In this document: positions 30,111-39,925 of the stretch, in pieces | Layout of the letters: each line of letters starts with the position of its first letter | Position numbering within the stretch: position 1 is the first letter of the stretch | Source of the DNA: Komagataeibacter intermedius TF2 | GTDB taxonomy: Bacteria; Pseudomonadota; Alphaproteobacteria; Acetobacterales; Acetobacteraceae | Direction: 5' to 3' | DNA: 63,523 bases | Assembly: GCF_000964425.1 (NCBI RefSeq) | Contig: NZ_BANF01000148.1 | Span: 1-63,523 of the forward strand | Position numbers and translations under genes: made by a program | Notes under the pieces: model-generated | What the model was told of the DNA's origin: nothing | The model's input: the letters and a program-made list of their open reading frames with translations, nothing else | Database searches by the model: none

Positions 30111-30283
30111 GGGCCTGGGCCCCTCCGATCTGGATCACAACCGGCAGGCACACCATCGTGGCGATACACCGGTCAGTTATCAATAATTGAGGGGGGCGCT
30201 CTAACAGATCATTTGCACTTGCGCAAGTGATGATGCGCAGGACGCAAAAACCCGCGCCCCCCGTTCCTGCCCCTTCCTTTGCG

Positions 30284-30814
30284 TCAGTTCTGCTTTTTTT
30301 TCAACTCGGCCAGAGCGGAAAAAGGCTGCCTGCGCACGGTTTCTTCGGGTTCGGCGTCTTCACTGCCCGCGAATTCGGCCGGAATCTCGCAGCCCGGCTT
30401 GTGCGGGTACGGATCCAGCGCCAGCGAAAGCTCTTCTGCCGCAAGTTCGCCAAGGTCGATGCTGTCGCGGTCATAGGGGACTTCATCGATGGAGAAGGGG
30501 TCGATTTCATCATCCTCGCGGAAACGCGCCGCGGGAATGCAGCGCACGGTGAACGATTCCGCCAGCACGTCCTCGAACGCCTCCAGGCTTACGACACATT
30601 CCTGTGTCACATGCGCGGTCAGCCAGCCTTCGGCCAGTACTTCCCCATCCTGCCCCGGCGCCAGCCGGTACCGGCAGGACAGGTCACGCAGGCCGGGTAT
30701 ACCGAACCGGCGCGCCAGCCTGCGGCATTCCTCATCCGATGCCTCGACCACCGTTTCCATGCCACGGACCGGGATGCGGCCCACGGCAAGCGGGCGGGAA
30801 AATTCTGCATCCAT
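30284..30814 (-). CDS. DUF177 / YceD family protein (rRNA-accumulation protein)
   Basis: 176 residues of the YceD family, implicated in 23S rRNA metabolism. Features: a central CxxxL-type block (TQECVVSLEAFEDVLAESFTVR) and an acidic stretch followed by DLGELAAEELSLALDPYPHKPGC. The C-terminus ends in FSALAELKKK, as in the family. ATG at 30814 follows AGGAG; codons further upstream lack a site. It lies ahead of rpmF on the same strand, with 173 bases between. Confidence 0.87.
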   Translation of the reverse strand: MDAEFSRPLAVGRIPVRGMETVVEASDEECRRLARRFGIPGLRDLSCRYRLAPGQDGEVLAEGWLTAHVTQECVVSLEAFEDVLAESFTVRCIPAARFREDDEIDPFSIDEVPYDRDSIDLGELAAEELSLALDPYPHKPGCEIPAEFAGSEDAEPEETVRRQPFSALAELKKKQN

Positions 30815-31003
30815 TCGTACTACTCCTGCGCGTCTGTTCACGGGGTCTGCGCCCTGATGTCCGCATGGGTGGAAATATGGCCCTGTCTTTCGTGTTTTTC
30901 CACCACCGGGACGATCTGTGATTGACTTCATTTTCCCAATCGGGCACCGGAAAGACGAACCGCTTTTTACGCCAAGCCCCTATTTCAGGATATTTTCCGG
31001 ACC

Positions 31004-31573
31004 ATGAGGTCACCACAGGTCACTCCGCCCCGCTCGCGTTCATTACGCCTGTTTTCATGCGCTGTCATCGGGGCAGGAATTGCGCTGTCGGGGTGTTCGG
31101 TCTTCAAGCCCAGCACCATCCAGCGTGGCTCCCTGGTGGAAGCGGATGATTACAACAAACTGAAAATTGGCGAGACCACGCGCTCTGACGTGATGGACGC
31201 AATGGGTTCGCCCACCGGGCGCGCCACATTCGATGACAATACATGGCTGTATGTCTCCATGAAGCAGGTCATCGTCCCCATCAGCTTCCCCCGCGTGCGC
31301 AGGCAGGAAGTTGTGGTGCTGACGTTCGACCAGGACGGCATCCTGCGCAACCTGCGCACCCTGCACAAGGATGACGCCCGCTACGTCTCCATGGCGCCGG
31401 GAAAGACCCCCACGCCGGGCACCAAGATCAACATCATGCAGCAGATCCTGGGCAATGTGGGCCGTTACAACCCGCTCAGCCAGATGAGCAGCACCTATGG
31501 CGGCAGCACCGGCCCGATGAACAGCATGAACGGCGGCCCCGGACATGGCGGGTCGGGCAACTCCCTGCCCTGA
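31004..31573 (+). CDS. bamE: Outer-membrane assembly lipoprotein BamE (SmpA/OmlA)
   Basis: Accessory lipoprotein of the BAM complex that folds outer-membrane proteins. Signal peptide with lipobox LSGC (Cys at about residue 31). The SmpA fold follows: YNKLKIGETTRSDVMDAMGSPTGRATFDDNTWLYVS, then EVVVLTFDQDGILRNLRTL. The last 45 residues are a Gly/Ser/Asn/Met-rich tail. 189 residues. Divergent from the DUF177 gene, a typical alphaproteobacterial arrangement. Confidence 0.93.
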   Translation: MRSPQVTPPRSRSLRLFSCAVIGAGIALSGCSVFKPSTIQRGSLVEADDYNKLKIGETTRSDVMDAMGSPTGRATFDDNTWLYVSMKQVIVPISFPRVRRQEVVVLTFDQDGILRNLRTLHKDDARYVSMAPGKTPTPGTKINIMQQILGNVGRYNPLSQMSSTYGGSTGPMNSMNGGPGHGGSGNSLP

Positions 31574-31591
31574 CATGGCCTGACCTGCCGT

Positions 31592-32989
31592 TCAGTTTGG
31601 CAGGACAATCCTGATGCGCGCGCCCCCCAGTGGCCCGGTTTCCAGCCCGATATGGCCACCATGGGCGTGAATGATGTCGCGCGCGATCGCAAGGCCCAGC
31701 CCGGTCCCGCCTTCATTGCCGCTTTCGAATGGGCGGAACACGCTTTCGCGCCGCGATTCCTCCACGCCGCACCCGTTATCATCGACATACAGGAAGATTT
31801 CCCGACGCCCGCGCTCGGCTGACAGTTCGATACAGGTCGCGTGCCTGCGGGCATTTTCCACCACATTGTTCAGGACACGACGCAGCGCATTGCCCCGCCC
31901 GGTCACGGTCAGGTCCGGGGGCGTGATCGAACCGATCCGGGCCTGCGCTCCCATCCGGCGCAGGGCGATCACGCTTTCCTCGAACAGGTCCTCCACGCGG
32001 ATGACGGCAGGTTTCTCCGCCCCCTCCCCGCGCGCGAAGGACAGATACCCTTCGATCATATGCTCCATTTCCACGATATCCCCGATCATGTCGGCAATAT
32101 CGGGCTGCAGGTCGGCGGCGTTGACCATGCCCGTGCGCGGCAGCATGGCCAGTGACAGGCGCAGCCGGGTCAGTGGCGTGCGCAGGTCGTGCGATACACC
32201 AGCCAGAACGGTCGTACGCTGTTCCACAAAACGGTTGATACGGTCACGCATACGGTTGAAGGCAATCGCCGCCTTGCGGATTTCCTGCGCGCCCTCGGGC
32301 ACGATGGGCACGGTGTCGCGCCCCAGTCCGAACAGTTGCGCCGCCCGCGCCAGCCTGCGAATGGCCCGCACCTGATTGCGCATGAACAGCGCCGCGATCA
32401 GGAACAGCACCAGCGCACTACCCGACGCCCACGCCACGAACAGCCATACAGGCGCCACGTCCAGCCGTTTGCGCGGGGCCACGACCTGCAGCACCCCGAT
32501 AGGCGTCTGCACGCCAATCACCACGCGATGACGCGCCTGCTTCCAGTCCACGAAAGTGGGCCAGCGCACAGTCGCCCGCAGGTCACGCACCAGATCGTCA
32601 TCAATGGGCCCAAGCACATGGTTGGACCCGCTGCGGTTCAGGCTTGCGCCTTCATGCAATGTCATCACCAGCCCGGAGCGGCGGCCGGCATCCTCCAGTA
32701 TCCATTGCCGGTCGGCGGGGGACGGGTAGCGTTCCAGCAGGTCCAGCGTCAGGGAAATGGTGGTGGCCATGTCGCCAGACAGGCGGCGGGAGACGATCTG
32801 CAGGTAATTCCCGTAAAACAGCTCCAGCGAAATGGCCTGCGTTGCCAGCATGGGAATGAACCCGATCAGCAGCATGCGCCCCAGCAGGGACCGCGGCAGG
32901 ATCCGGCGGATCAGGCGCTCACGCAGCCTGCGCCAGCCCCGTGCCGGGGGCGGCATGTTTTCGGTAAGGGACGGCGACTCCATATCCAT
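31592..32989 (-). CDS. EnvZ-like membrane sensor histidine kinase
   Basis: 465 residues. Two membrane segments (about 36-58 and 180-203) flank a periplasmic domain of about 120 residues; then a HAMP-like linker, dimerisation domain with H267 in AGVSHDLRTPLTRLRL, N box (NNVVENA, 374-380), G1 DDNGCGV (403-409) and G2 GGTGLGLAIA (427-436). ATG at 32989 with AGGGTAAAG upstream. It begins only 24 bases after the T-tract of the rpsU terminator. Its likely partner is the OmpR-type regulator at 35233, about 2.2 kb away on the opposite strand (inference). Confidence 0.92.
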   Translation of the reverse strand: MDMESPSLTENMPPPARGWRRLRERLIRRILPRSLLGRMLLIGFIPMLATQAISLELFYGNYLQIVSRRLSGDMATTISLTLDLLERYPSPADRQWILEDAGRRSGLVMTLHEGASLNRSGSNHVLGPIDDDLVRDLRATVRWPTFVDWKQARHRVVIGVQTPIGVLQVVAPRKRLDVAPVWLFVAWASGSALVLFLIAALFMRNQVRAIRRLARAAQLFGLGRDTVPIVPEGAQEIRKAAIAFNRMRDRINRFVEQRTTVLAGVSHDLRTPLTRLRLSLAMLPRTGMVNAADLQPDIADMIGDIVEMEHMIEGYLSFARGEGAEKPAVIRVEDLFEESVIALRRMGAQARIGSITPPDLTVTGRGNALRRVLNNVVENARRHATCIELSAERGRREIFLYVDDNGCGVEESRRESVFRPFESGNEGGTGLGLAIARDIIHAHGGHIGLETGPLGGARIRIVLPN

Positions 32990-33012
32990 GGCTTTACCCT
33001 GACTGCGGACAC

Positions 33013-33046
33013 AAAAAAACCGGCTCCCCTAAAGGTGCCGGCTTTT
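33013..33046 (-). terminator. Intrinsic terminator of rpsU
   Basis: GC-rich hairpin, CCGGC (33020-33024) pairing with GCCGG (33037-33041) plus further pairs. On the minus strand it runs into a seven-T stretch and GTGTC; the plus-strand side ends in five Ts. It sits between rpsU and the kinase gene on the same strand. Confidence 0.82.
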
Positions 33047-33080
33047 TGCGGGTCAGACCCGAATTCCGATAACGGAGGGC

Positions 33081-33284
33081 TTAGAAGCCTTCACGCTCCA
33101 GACGCTTGCGCTCCATCTTGCGGGCACGACGCACGGCTTCGGCAGCCTCGCGCGCCTTGCGCTCGGACGGCTTTTCATAATGACGACGCAGCTTCATTTC
33201 ACGGAAGATGCCTTCGCGCTGCATTTTCTTCTTGAGGGCCTTGAGGGCCTGATCAACATTGTTGTCACGAACGAGAACCTGCAC
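33081..33284 (-). CDS. rpsU: Ribosomal protein bS21
   Basis: 67 residues from GTG 33284: [22 protein letters not shown] followed by [18 protein letters not shown] and a basic C-terminus, the S21 signature. AGGAG lies about 10 bases before the GTG. The longer upstream frame does not resemble S21. Divergent from peptide deformylase. Confidence 0.95.
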   Translation of the reverse strand: MQVLVRDNNVDQALKALKKKMQREGIFREMKLRRHYEKPSERKAREAAEAVRRARKMERKRLEREGF

Positions 33285-33523
33285 TGGGTCGTCAACTCCT
33301 GATCTGCCATCCGGTATGGATGATCCATGAAACTGAAACTTGGGGAACGTCCGCCCGAGGCCATTCCCTTCGTGCGATTCCCAAACGGGCCGCACCTATA
33401 TCACACTCGCGTCCGGCAACACAAATCATTCCCGCATCCGGGGACAAATGATTTTCGTGCTCCGCTTTGCGCGCCAGTGCTGTCATATACATGTTCCCCG
33501 AAACAGGAAGGGTGTTTGTGTCC

Positions 33524-34054
33524 ATGACGCTGCTCAAGATCGCCCGCATGGGCCATCCGGTGCTCCTTCAGCCCGCACAGCCGGTTGCCGACCCGCAGGC
33601 CCCCGCCATCCGCACGCTGGTGGCCGACATGATCGAAACCATGCTGGACGCGGGCGGCGTTGGACTGGCCGCCCCGCAGGTCCACCAGGGCCTGCGGCTG
33701 TTCGTCTACCGCGTGCCCGCCACCCGCAGCAGCGGCGAGGACGATCCCCCCCGCCTGCCCGCCGCCCTGATCAACCCGGTGCTGGAACCGGTTGATGATG
33801 AAATGGTTGACCGGATGGAAGGCTGCCTGTCCATTCCCGGCCTGCGTGGCTGGGTGCCGCGGTACCGCCGCATCGCCTGGCGCGGCACAAACGCGGACGG
33901 GCAGGAAACCCATGGCATTGCATCTGGCTTTTTGGCCAATGTATTCCAGCATGAATACGACCACCTGAACGGAATCCTCTACCCCATGCGCATGACCGAC
34001 CTTGGCCGCATGGGATTTGATAGCGAAATGGCACGTTACGGAGAGCGCCCATGA
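33524..34054 (+). CDS. def: Peptide deformylase
   Basis: Removes the formyl group from nascent proteins with a metal ion. The three motifs are intact: GVGLAAPQV, EGCLSIPG (metal Cys) and QHEYDHLNG (metal His pair and catalytic Glu). I choose ATG 33524 (MTLLKIARMGHPVL); an ATG at 33491 is in frame. 176 residues. Its stop overlaps the next start (ATGA). Confidence 0.95.
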   Translation: MTLLKIARMGHPVLLQPAQPVADPQAPAIRTLVADMIETMLDAGGVGLAAPQVHQGLRLFVYRVPATRSSGEDDPPRLPAALINPVLEPVDDEMVDRMEGCLSIPGLRGWVPRYRRIAWRGTNADGQETHGIASGFLANVFQHEYDHLNGILYPMRMTDLGRMGFDSEMARYGERP

Positions 34055-34674
34055 ATCTTTCAGCACTGGTTGCCGCCGCGACATCCGCGCTGGAACCGCC
34101 CGCGCTCCAGACATCACCACAGGGGGACGCGCTGCTGCGTCGCTTTCTGGCGGACCCGCGCGCGGGCAGCCAGCCATGGACGACCGCCCTGCTGCGCCAG
34201 TGCGCGGGGGAAGACGCGGACCTGCTGTTCCCTGACGGCATGGCACAGGTGGCCGAGTCGTGTTTCGACCTCATGGACCGGGACATGCTGGCGGCGACCA
34301 ACAGCTTCCGCAGCCGCAAGATCAGCCGCCGCGTCCGCGCCGCCGTGCTGTTCCGGCTGGACCACGCCACCCCGCACCGCGCCGCCATACGGCAGGCGCT
34401 GGCGGTGCTGATGGTGCCGACCCATGCCCGCGCCCTTGCCCGCACGCTGGGCCGCAGCGTGAACGCGATCTGGCAGGCGGCGGGGGATACTTCCACCGGT
34501 TTCACCTATGTCACCAAGCGCATGACACTCAGCGGCGTCTATGTATCCACCCTGCTGTTCTGGCTGACGCGCGGGGGCAATCCTGCCTCGGTCGAGGAAT
34601 TCCTTGACCGTCGCCTGTCGGAAATCGGGCGCATCACCCGGCTGCGCAACCGGCTGACCGGGCGTATCGCCTGA
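34051..34674 (+). CDS. COQ9 family ubiquinone-biosynthesis accessory protein (rpsU-divergent protein)
   Basis: 207-residue, helix-rich protein matching the COQ9 family, which binds lipid and assists the COQ7 hydroxylation step in ubiquinone synthesis. Family traits: an N-terminal block ending FPDGMAQVAESCFDLMDRDML, then AVLFRLDHATPHRAAIRQAL and a C-terminal SVEEFLDRRLSEIGRI. In alphaproteobacteria this family is known for standing divergent to rpsU, as here, with def between. Starts inside the def stop (ATGA). Confidence 0.87.
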   Translation: MNLSALVAAATSALEPPALQTSPQGDALLRRFLADPRAGSQPWTTALLRQCAGEDADLLFPDGMAQVAESCFDLMDRDMLAATNSFRSRKISRRVRAAVLFRLDHATPHRAAIRQALAVLMVPTHARALARTLGRSVNAIWQAAGDTSTGFTYVTKRMTLSGVYVSTLLFWLTRGGNPASVEEFLDRRLSEIGRITRLRNRLTGRIA

Positions 34675-34690
34675 TCCGGGCCAGCCTGAC

Positions 34691-35236
34691 GTGACACCCC
34701 CTGTCCGCCCGCCATCCGCCCGCCATGCGCCTGCTGGCGCGGGGGTGGAACTGCTGTTCCTGCGCGACGAGGACATGCGCCAGGCGCAGGACCTGCTCAT
34801 GCTCGCCTGCCGGTCGTTTACGGCCATCATAGACGACGCGCTGCACGCGCATGGGCTGGGACATGCGCATTACCGCATCATGCAGGCCATAGCGCTCCAG
34901 CCCGGCATGGCGGTGGGGGCGCTGCTGGATACGCTGGGCATTACCAAGCAGAGCATGAGCCGCGCGCTGGGTGAACTGCTGTCCATGGACCTTGTACGGC
35001 AGGAAACGGCGGCACAGGACAGGCGGCGGCGGCAACTGTACCTGACCACGCGGGGAAGCGAGATTGAAAACCATCTGTTTTCCCTGCAACGTGAGGTCCT
35101 GCTGCGTGTGTACCGCAACGCGGGCGGCAAGGCTGTGGACGGCTTTCGCCGCGTCATGCACGGACTGATAGACGAATCGGATGCCCCCGGCGTATCCACC
35201 GATGCCCTTCACCACCCCGACCGGAGTTCCCCATGA
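34691..35236 (+). CDS. MarR-family transcriptional regulator (PetP-like)
   Basis: 181 residues. Winged helix-turn-helix: GHAHYRIMQAIALQPGMAVGALLDTLGITKQSMSRALGELLSMDLV, then the basic wing AAQDRRRRQLYLT. A MarR gene directly ahead of an OmpR-type regulator resembles the petP-petR pair of Rhodobacter, which controls respiratory cytochrome genes. That link is an inference. Start GTG 34691; its stop overlaps the next start (ATGA). No ligand can be named. Confidence 0.85.
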   Translation: MTPPVRPPSARHAPAGAGVELLFLRDEDMRQAQDLLMLACRSFTAIIDDALHAHGLGHAHYRIMQAIALQPGMAVGALLDTLGITKQSMSRALGELLSMDLVRQETAAQDRRRRQLYLTTRGSEIENHLFSLQREVLLRVYRNAGGKAVDGFRRVMHGLIDESDAPGVSTDALHHPDRSSP

Positions 35237-35970
35237 TCCAGACGGCCTGCGACTCCTCCCTGCCCCACGACAGCATGATCGTGGATGCACATGTGGTGGT
35301 CGTGGATGATGATCCCCGCCTGCGCCGCCTGCTGCAGCGTTACCTGAGCGAGCAGGGATTCCGCGTCAGCGCGGCGTCCTCCGCGCAGGAAGCGCGGCAG
35401 GTCCTGGGCTTCATGCAACCGGATGCGCTGGTGCTGGATATTACCATGCCGGGGGAAAACGGGCTGGAACTGACCCGCGAACTGCGGCGGGAGAAGCTGC
35501 ATTTCCCCATCCTGCTGCTGACCGCGCGCGGCGAGCCGGAAGACCGGATCATCGGGCTGGAAGCCGGGGCCGATGACTATCTGGCCAAGCCATTTGAGCC
35601 GCGCGAACTGCTGTTGCGGCTCAAGGCGCACCTGCGCCGTTTCGTCCCGCCTGCCCCCAGCAGCAACCTGCGGATCGTGCGGCTGGGGGAACTGGAATTC
35701 GACCCGGTGCGGGGCCTGCTGTCCAACGCGCAGGGAATCGTGCACCTGACGGGTGGCGAATCGGCTTTGCTGTCGGTCCTGGCCCGCCACCCCAACGAAA
35801 TCCTGTCACGCACCGACATTGCGACCACGCTGGATATGGAAGAAATCGGGGAACGCGCGGTGGATGTACAGGTCACCCGTCTGCGCCGCCGGATCGAACC
35901 CGACCCGCGTGAGCCACGTTTCCTGCAGACCGTGCGTGGCAAGGGCTATGTGCTGAAACCCGGCCTGTAA
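35233..35970 (+). CDS. OmpR-family response regulator (PetR-like)
   Basis: 245 residues. Receiver domain with the acidic pair DDD (25-27), phospho-acceptor D69 in LVLDITMPG and K119 in LAKPF. C-terminal winged helix with LTGGESALLSVLARHPNEILSR and VTRLRRRIEPDPREPRFLQTVRGKGYVL. Overlaps the marR stop by 4 bases, so co-translated. The probable sensor is the EnvZ-like kinase at 31592-32989 (inference from proximity and type). Confidence 0.93.
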   Translation: MIQTACDSSLPHDSMIVDAHVVVVDDDPRLRRLLQRYLSEQGFRVSAASSAQEARQVLGFMQPDALVLDITMPGENGLELTRELRREKLHFPILLLTARGEPEDRIIGLEAGADDYLAKPFEPRELLLRLKAHLRRFVPPAPSSNLRIVRLGELEFDPVRGLLSNAQGIVHLTGGESALLSVLARHPNEILSRTDIATTLDMEEIGERAVDVQVTRLRRRIEPDPREPRFLQTVRGKGYVLKPGL

Positions 35971-35990
35971 ACGACTGATTTTCAGGCACT

Positions 35991-36040
35991 GCCTTTTCCC
36001 AAAAAGGCCGTGTCTTTCGAAGTTTTTTGGAAAAATCTTC
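35991..36040. repeat. Dispersed hairpin repeat, copy B (two hairpins)
   Basis: First hairpin: GCCTTTT (35991-35997) / AAAAGGC (36002-36008) with a CCCA loop. Second: GAAG (36019-36022) / CTTC (36037-36040) enclosing a T-run, GG and an A-run, followed by ACCGAAAA. The second resembles copies A and C in loop and 3' flank. It lies just after the response-regulator stop, where it may also act as a terminator. Confidence 0.5.
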
Positions 36041-36089
36041 ACCGAAAATGTCTGTCTGTTCTGCGGAACATTAACAGCTTCGGAATCAA

Positions 36090-36124
36090 AAACGGGCTGG
36101 CATGAATGTCATGCCAGCCCGTTT
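36090..36124 (-). terminator. Intrinsic terminator of the leu genes
   Basis: 14-bp perfect stem (36090-36103 / 36111-36124) with a seven-base loop. On the minus strand it ends in a short T-run (CGTTTTTGATT). It lies 28 bases past the leuB stop. Confidence 0.85.
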
Positions 36125-36151
36125 CGATAGTCATGCAATAATCTGGATAGG

Positions 36152-37270
36152 TCAGGCCGCCTTATTCAGCCTGTCCAGTTCGGCCACCACGGCCTCACCC
36201 ATTCCGGCGGTATTCACTTCCGTCCTGCCCGCGCTCATGATGTCCGGCGTGCGCAGCCCCCTGTCCAGCACGTTGGACACCGCCTTCTCGATCATTGCCG
36301 CGTCTTCCTGCATGTCGAACGAATACCGCAGCAGCATGGCGAACGAGAGGATCTGCGCCAGCGGGTTCGCCTTGCCCTGCCCCGCGATATCGGGCGCGCT
36401 GCCATGGATCGGTTCATACAGCGCGGGCGTGCGGCCATCCTCGCCCTTTGCGCCCAGTGTGGCCGAAGGCAGCATGCCAAGGCTGCCGGTCAGCATGGAA
36501 GCAAGGTCGGACAGCAGGTCACCAAACAGGTTGCCCGTCACGATCACATCAAACTGCCGCGGGTTGCGCACCATCTGCATGGCGCAGTTATCGGCCAGCA
36601 TGTGACTCAGTTCGACATCACTGTATTCCCGGTCATGCAGTGCGGTCACGACCTCTTTCCACAGCAGGCCGCTTTCCATCACGTTGCACTTCTCGACCGA
36701 GCACACGCGGTTGTCACGCTTGCGCGCCAGGTCGAAGGCGACACGGGCCACGCGTTCGATTTCCGCCGTGGTATAGACTTCGGTATTGATGCCGCGACGC
36801 GACCCGTCGGGCAGGGTCTCGATCCCGCGCGGGGTGCCGAAATAGATCCCGCCCACCGTCTCGCGCACGATCATGATGTCCAGACCCCGGATGACATCAG
36901 GCTTGAGCGTGCTGGCATCCACCAGCGAATCAAACACCTTGGCCGGACGCAGGTTGGCGAACAGGCCCAGTTCCTGACGCAGCTTCAGGATCGCGATTTC
37001 GGGCCGGCGGTCAAACCCGGCCGATGCCCATTTCGGGTCGCCCACCGAACCGAACAGGACCGCATCCGCCGCGCGTGCCGCATCAATCACCTGCTGCGTG
37101 ATCGGCTGACCGTGCACCGCCAGCGACGCACCACCCACCAGATCCTCGCTGATATCGAAACGGATGCCACGCGCCTGCGCCATCCAGTCCATGATGCGCT
37201 GTGCTTCCCGCATGATTTCGGGGCCGATGCCATCGCCAGGCAGGATCAGGAGCTTCTTGGGTGCGGACAT
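36152..37270 (-). CDS. leuB: 3-isopropylmalate dehydrogenase
   Basis: Third step of leucine synthesis, NAD-dependent oxidative decarboxylation. Family blocks: [32 protein letters not shown] and [18 protein letters not shown]. Near the C-terminus it has [22 protein letters not shown] 37270 (MSAPKK) follows GGGAAA; an ATG at 37282 is in frame. 372 residues. Last gene of leuC-leuD-leuB. Confidence 0.96.
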   Translation of the reverse strand: MSAPKKLLILPGDGIGPEIMREAQRIMDWMAQARGIRFDISEDLVGGASLAVHGQPITQQVIDAARAADAVLFGSVGDPKWASAGFDRRPEIAILKLRQELGLFANLRPAKVFDSLVDASTLKPDVIRGLDIMIVRETVGGIYFGTPRGIETLPDGSRRGINTEVYTTAEIERVARVAFDLARKRDNRVCSVEKCNVMESGLLWKEVVTALHDREYSDVELSHMLADNCAMQMVRNPRQFDVIVTGNLFGDLLSDLASMLTGSLGMLPSATLGAKGEDGRTPALYEPIHGSAPDIAGQGKANPLAQILSFAMLLRYSFDMQEDAAMIEKAVSNVLDRGLRTPDIMSAGRTEVNTAGMGEAVVAELDRLNKAA

Positions 37271-37329
37271 GACGTTTCCCATCCGGATAATCTGTTTATG
37301 AACGGTTTTCTGAGATGCGGCGCGCGCCC

Positions 37330-37953
37330 TCAGTCAAGGACGATATGCGGGATCCACGGCTGCGCCTTTGCGCGACGCTGCTCAAAGGTCGTGATCGCCT
37401 TTTCATGCTGCAGTGTCTGGCCAATATCATCCAGCCCTTCCAGCAGCAGCTGCCTGCGCAGCGGATCGACATCAAAGGGCACTTCCTGCCCGTCGGGGCG
37501 GACAATGACCTGCCGCGCCAGATCAACCGTCAGGCGGGAATTGGCGCCCTGGCGGGCGTCCTCCATCAACTGCGTGCACACGTCACGCGGCAGGGCGATA
37601 GGCAGGATGCCGTTCTTGAAACAGTTGTTGTTGAAAATATCAGCGAATGACGGCGCGATCACGCAGCGAATGCCGAAATCCAGCAGCGCCCATGGCGCAT
37701 GCTCACGCGACGACCCACAGCCAAGGTTGTCATAGGTAATCAGGATCTCGGCCTTGCGGTACGGTTCCTGATTCAGCACGAAATCAGGGTTTTCCGTGCC
37801 ATCGGGCCGGTAGCGCATGCTGTCGAACGCATGCACGCCAAGACCGGAACGCCTGGTGGTCTTGAGAAACCGCGCTGGAATGATCTTGTCGGTATCGATG
37901 TTTTCTTCCGGCAGGGGGGCGGCGATAGCCGTAAGAACGGTGAATTTATCCAT
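37330..37953 (-). CDS. leuD: 3-isopropylmalate dehydratase small subunit
   Basis: Forms isopropylmalate isomerase with LeuC. The family motifs [13 protein letters not shown] and [14 protein letters not shown] are present, with FKNGILPI later. 207 residues. It starts 2 bases after the leuC stop and ends 59 bases before the leuB start. Confidence 0.96.
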   Translation of the reverse strand: MDKFTVLTAIAAPLPEENIDTDKIIPARFLKTTRRSGLGVHAFDSMRYRPDGTENPDFVLNQEPYRKAEILITYDNLGCGSSREHAPWALLDFGIRCVIAPSFADIFNNNCFKNGILPIALPRDVCTQLMEDARQGANSRLTVDLARQVIVRPDGQEVPFDVDPLRRQLLLEGLDDIGQTLQHEKAITTFEQRRAKAQPWIPHIVLD

Positions 37954-37955
37954 TG

Positions 37956-39359
37956 TCAGATCAGCTCCCGCACATCAGTCAGGGTTCCGGTCACGGCGGC
38001 GGCAGCGGCCATTGCGGGGGACAGCAGGTGCGTGCGACCGCCAGGGCCCTGCCTGCCCTCGAAATTACGATTGGAGGTGGATGCGCAACGCTGCCCTGGC
38101 GTCAGCCGGTCGGGGTTCATGCCAAGACACATGGAACACCCGGCCTCGCGCCATTCAAACCCGGCCTCGAGGAACACCTTGTCCAGCCCCTCTTCTTCCG
38201 CCTGCGCCTTCACGATGCCCGACCCGGGCACGATCATCGCCCGCACACCGGGCGCGACCCTGCGGCCCGCCGCAATGCTGGCTGCAGCGCGCAGGTCCTC
38301 GATCCGGCTGTTGGTGCAGGAGCCTATGAACACGACATCGACCGGCGTGCCCGCGATCTTCTGCCCGGCTTCCAGTCCCATATAGTCCAGCATGCGCTGC
38401 ATCTGCGCGCGCCGCGACGGATCGGCTTCACTGGCAGGATCGGGCACGTTTCCGGTCACGGGAATGACGGTTTCGGGGCTGGTGCCCCATGTCAGCACGG
38501 GCGTGATGTCTTCCGCGCGCAGTTCCACCACGCGGTCGTAATGGGCCCCTTCGTCGGATGCCAGCGTCTTCCAGTAGGCGACGGCTTCGTCAAACGCCTC
38601 GCCCTTTGGCGCGAAGGGACGGCCACGGACATATTCGAACGTGGTCTCGTCAGGTGCGACCAGACCCGCGCGGGCGCCTGCCTCGATCGACATGTTGCAG
38701 ATCGTCATGCGACCCGCCATGTCGAGTTCACGAATGGCGGACCCCGCGAATTCGATCACATGCCCCGTGCCGCCCGCAGTCCCGATATGGCCGATGATCG
38801 CCAGCATGATGTCCTTGGCGGTCACGCCGGGGCCGACCTGTCCCTCGACCACGACCTTCATGTTCTTCGCGGGCTTCTGCAGGATGGTCTGGGTCGCCAT
38901 CACGTGCTCGACCTCGGACGTGCCGATACCGAACGCCAGTGCCCCCAGCGCACCGTGGGTGGAGGTATGGCTGTCGCCGCACACGATGGTCATGCCCGGC
39001 AGGGAAATCCCCTGCTCCGGCCCCACCACATGCACGATGCCCTGACGCGCGGACAGCAGCGGAAAATACGGCACGCCGAATTCCCTGACATTGCGTTCCA
39101 GCGTCTCGATCTGGTTGCGGCTGTCAGCTTCCTCGATCGGCAGGGTCCGGTCGGAGGTAGGCACGTTATGGTCCACCACCGCGATCGTGGCATCCGGGTG
39201 ACGCAGGCGGCGGCCGCTCAGGCGCAGCCCCTCGAACGCCTGCGGGCTTGTGACTTCATGCACAAGGTGACGGTCGATGTAGAGGATGGCCGTCTTGTCC
39301 GGGAGGGTTTCGACCACATGGCTGTCCCATATCTTGTCGAACAATGTGCGCGGGGCCAT
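37956..39359 (-). CDS. leuC: 3-isopropylmalate dehydratase large subunit
   Basis: Aconitase-family subunit that carries a [4Fe-4S] cluster: cysteines in GSCTNSR and in [12 protein letters not shown]. Other blocks: [20 protein letters not shown] near the N-terminus and [12 protein letters not shown]. 467 residues. ATG 39359 follows AGGA. As an Fe-S enzyme it is a client of the suf machinery in this same window. Confidence 0.96.
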   Translation of the reverse strand: MAPRTLFDKIWDSHVVETLPDKTAILYIDRHLVHEVTSPQAFEGLRLSGRRLRHPDATIAVVDHNVPTSDRTLPIEEADSRNQIETLERNVREFGVPYFPLLSARQGIVHVVGPEQGISLPGMTIVCGDSHTSTHGALGALAFGIGTSEVEHVMATQTILQKPAKNMKVVVEGQVGPGVTAKDIMLAIIGHIGTAGGTGHVIEFAGSAIRELDMAGRMTICNMSIEAGARAGLVAPDETTFEYVRGRPFAPKGEAFDEAVAYWKTLASDEGAHYDRVVELRAEDITPVLTWGTSPETVIPVTGNVPDPASEADPSRRAQMQRMLDYMGLEAGQKIAGTPVDVVFIGSCTNSRIEDLRAAASIAAGRRVAPGVRAMIVPGSGIVKAQAEEEGLDKVFLEAGFEWREAGCSMCLGMNPDRLTPGQRCASTSNRNFEGRQGPGGRTHLLSPAMAAAAAVTGTLTDVRELI

Positions 39360-39498
39360 CTTGCTATTCCTCTCCCGGACGGAAACAGGCCGCCATCACG
39401 CGCAGGATACGCACGCAACGGGCAGCCATGAATTCTTGCATGAAACGGTTCGCCCGTTTCCACCATGCCTGGCGGGAAACGGGCGAAGGGTCGGCGTA

Positions 39499-39894
39499 TT
39501 ACTCGGCAGCAGTGGTGGCTGCGGGGGCAGCAACCTCACGCTTGCGCTCGGCAATACGGGCGGACTTGCCGCGACGGCCACGCAGGTAATACAGCTTCGC
39601 GCGACGGACCACACCGCGACGGACAACCGTGATGTCCGCAATGGTGGGGGAGTACAGCGGGAACACACGCTCCACGCCTTCACCGTTGGAAATCTTGCGC
39701 ACGGTGAAGTTGCTGTTCAGGCCCTTGTTGGAGCGGGCGATCACAACGCCTTCGTAGTTCTGCACGCGCTTGCGGGTGCCTTCAACCACTTCCACGCCGA
39801 CGCGCACGGTGTCGCCCGGTGCGAATTCCGGCACGGCGCGCTTGGCGGTCAGGCGGGCGATCTCTTCCGCCTCGTACTTCTGGATGATGTTCAT
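39499..39894 (-). CDS. rplS: Ribosomal protein bL19
   Basis: 131 residues: [33 protein letters not shown], then [20 protein letters not shown] and [24 protein letters not shown], the L19 core. A short Ala/Thr-rich tail ends the protein. It follows trmD by 31 bases in the ffh-rpsP-rimM-trmD-rplS string. Confidence 0.97.
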   Translation of the reverse strand: MNIIQKYEAEEIARLTAKRAVPEFAPGDTVRVGVEVVEGTRKRVQNYEGVVIARSNKGLNSNFTVRKISNGEGVERVFPLYSPTIADITVVRRGVVRRAKLYYLRGRRGKSARIAERKREVAAPAATTAAE

Positions 39895-39925
39895 GATCCG
39901 GTCCTCGTTCGATAGGATTTCATGT

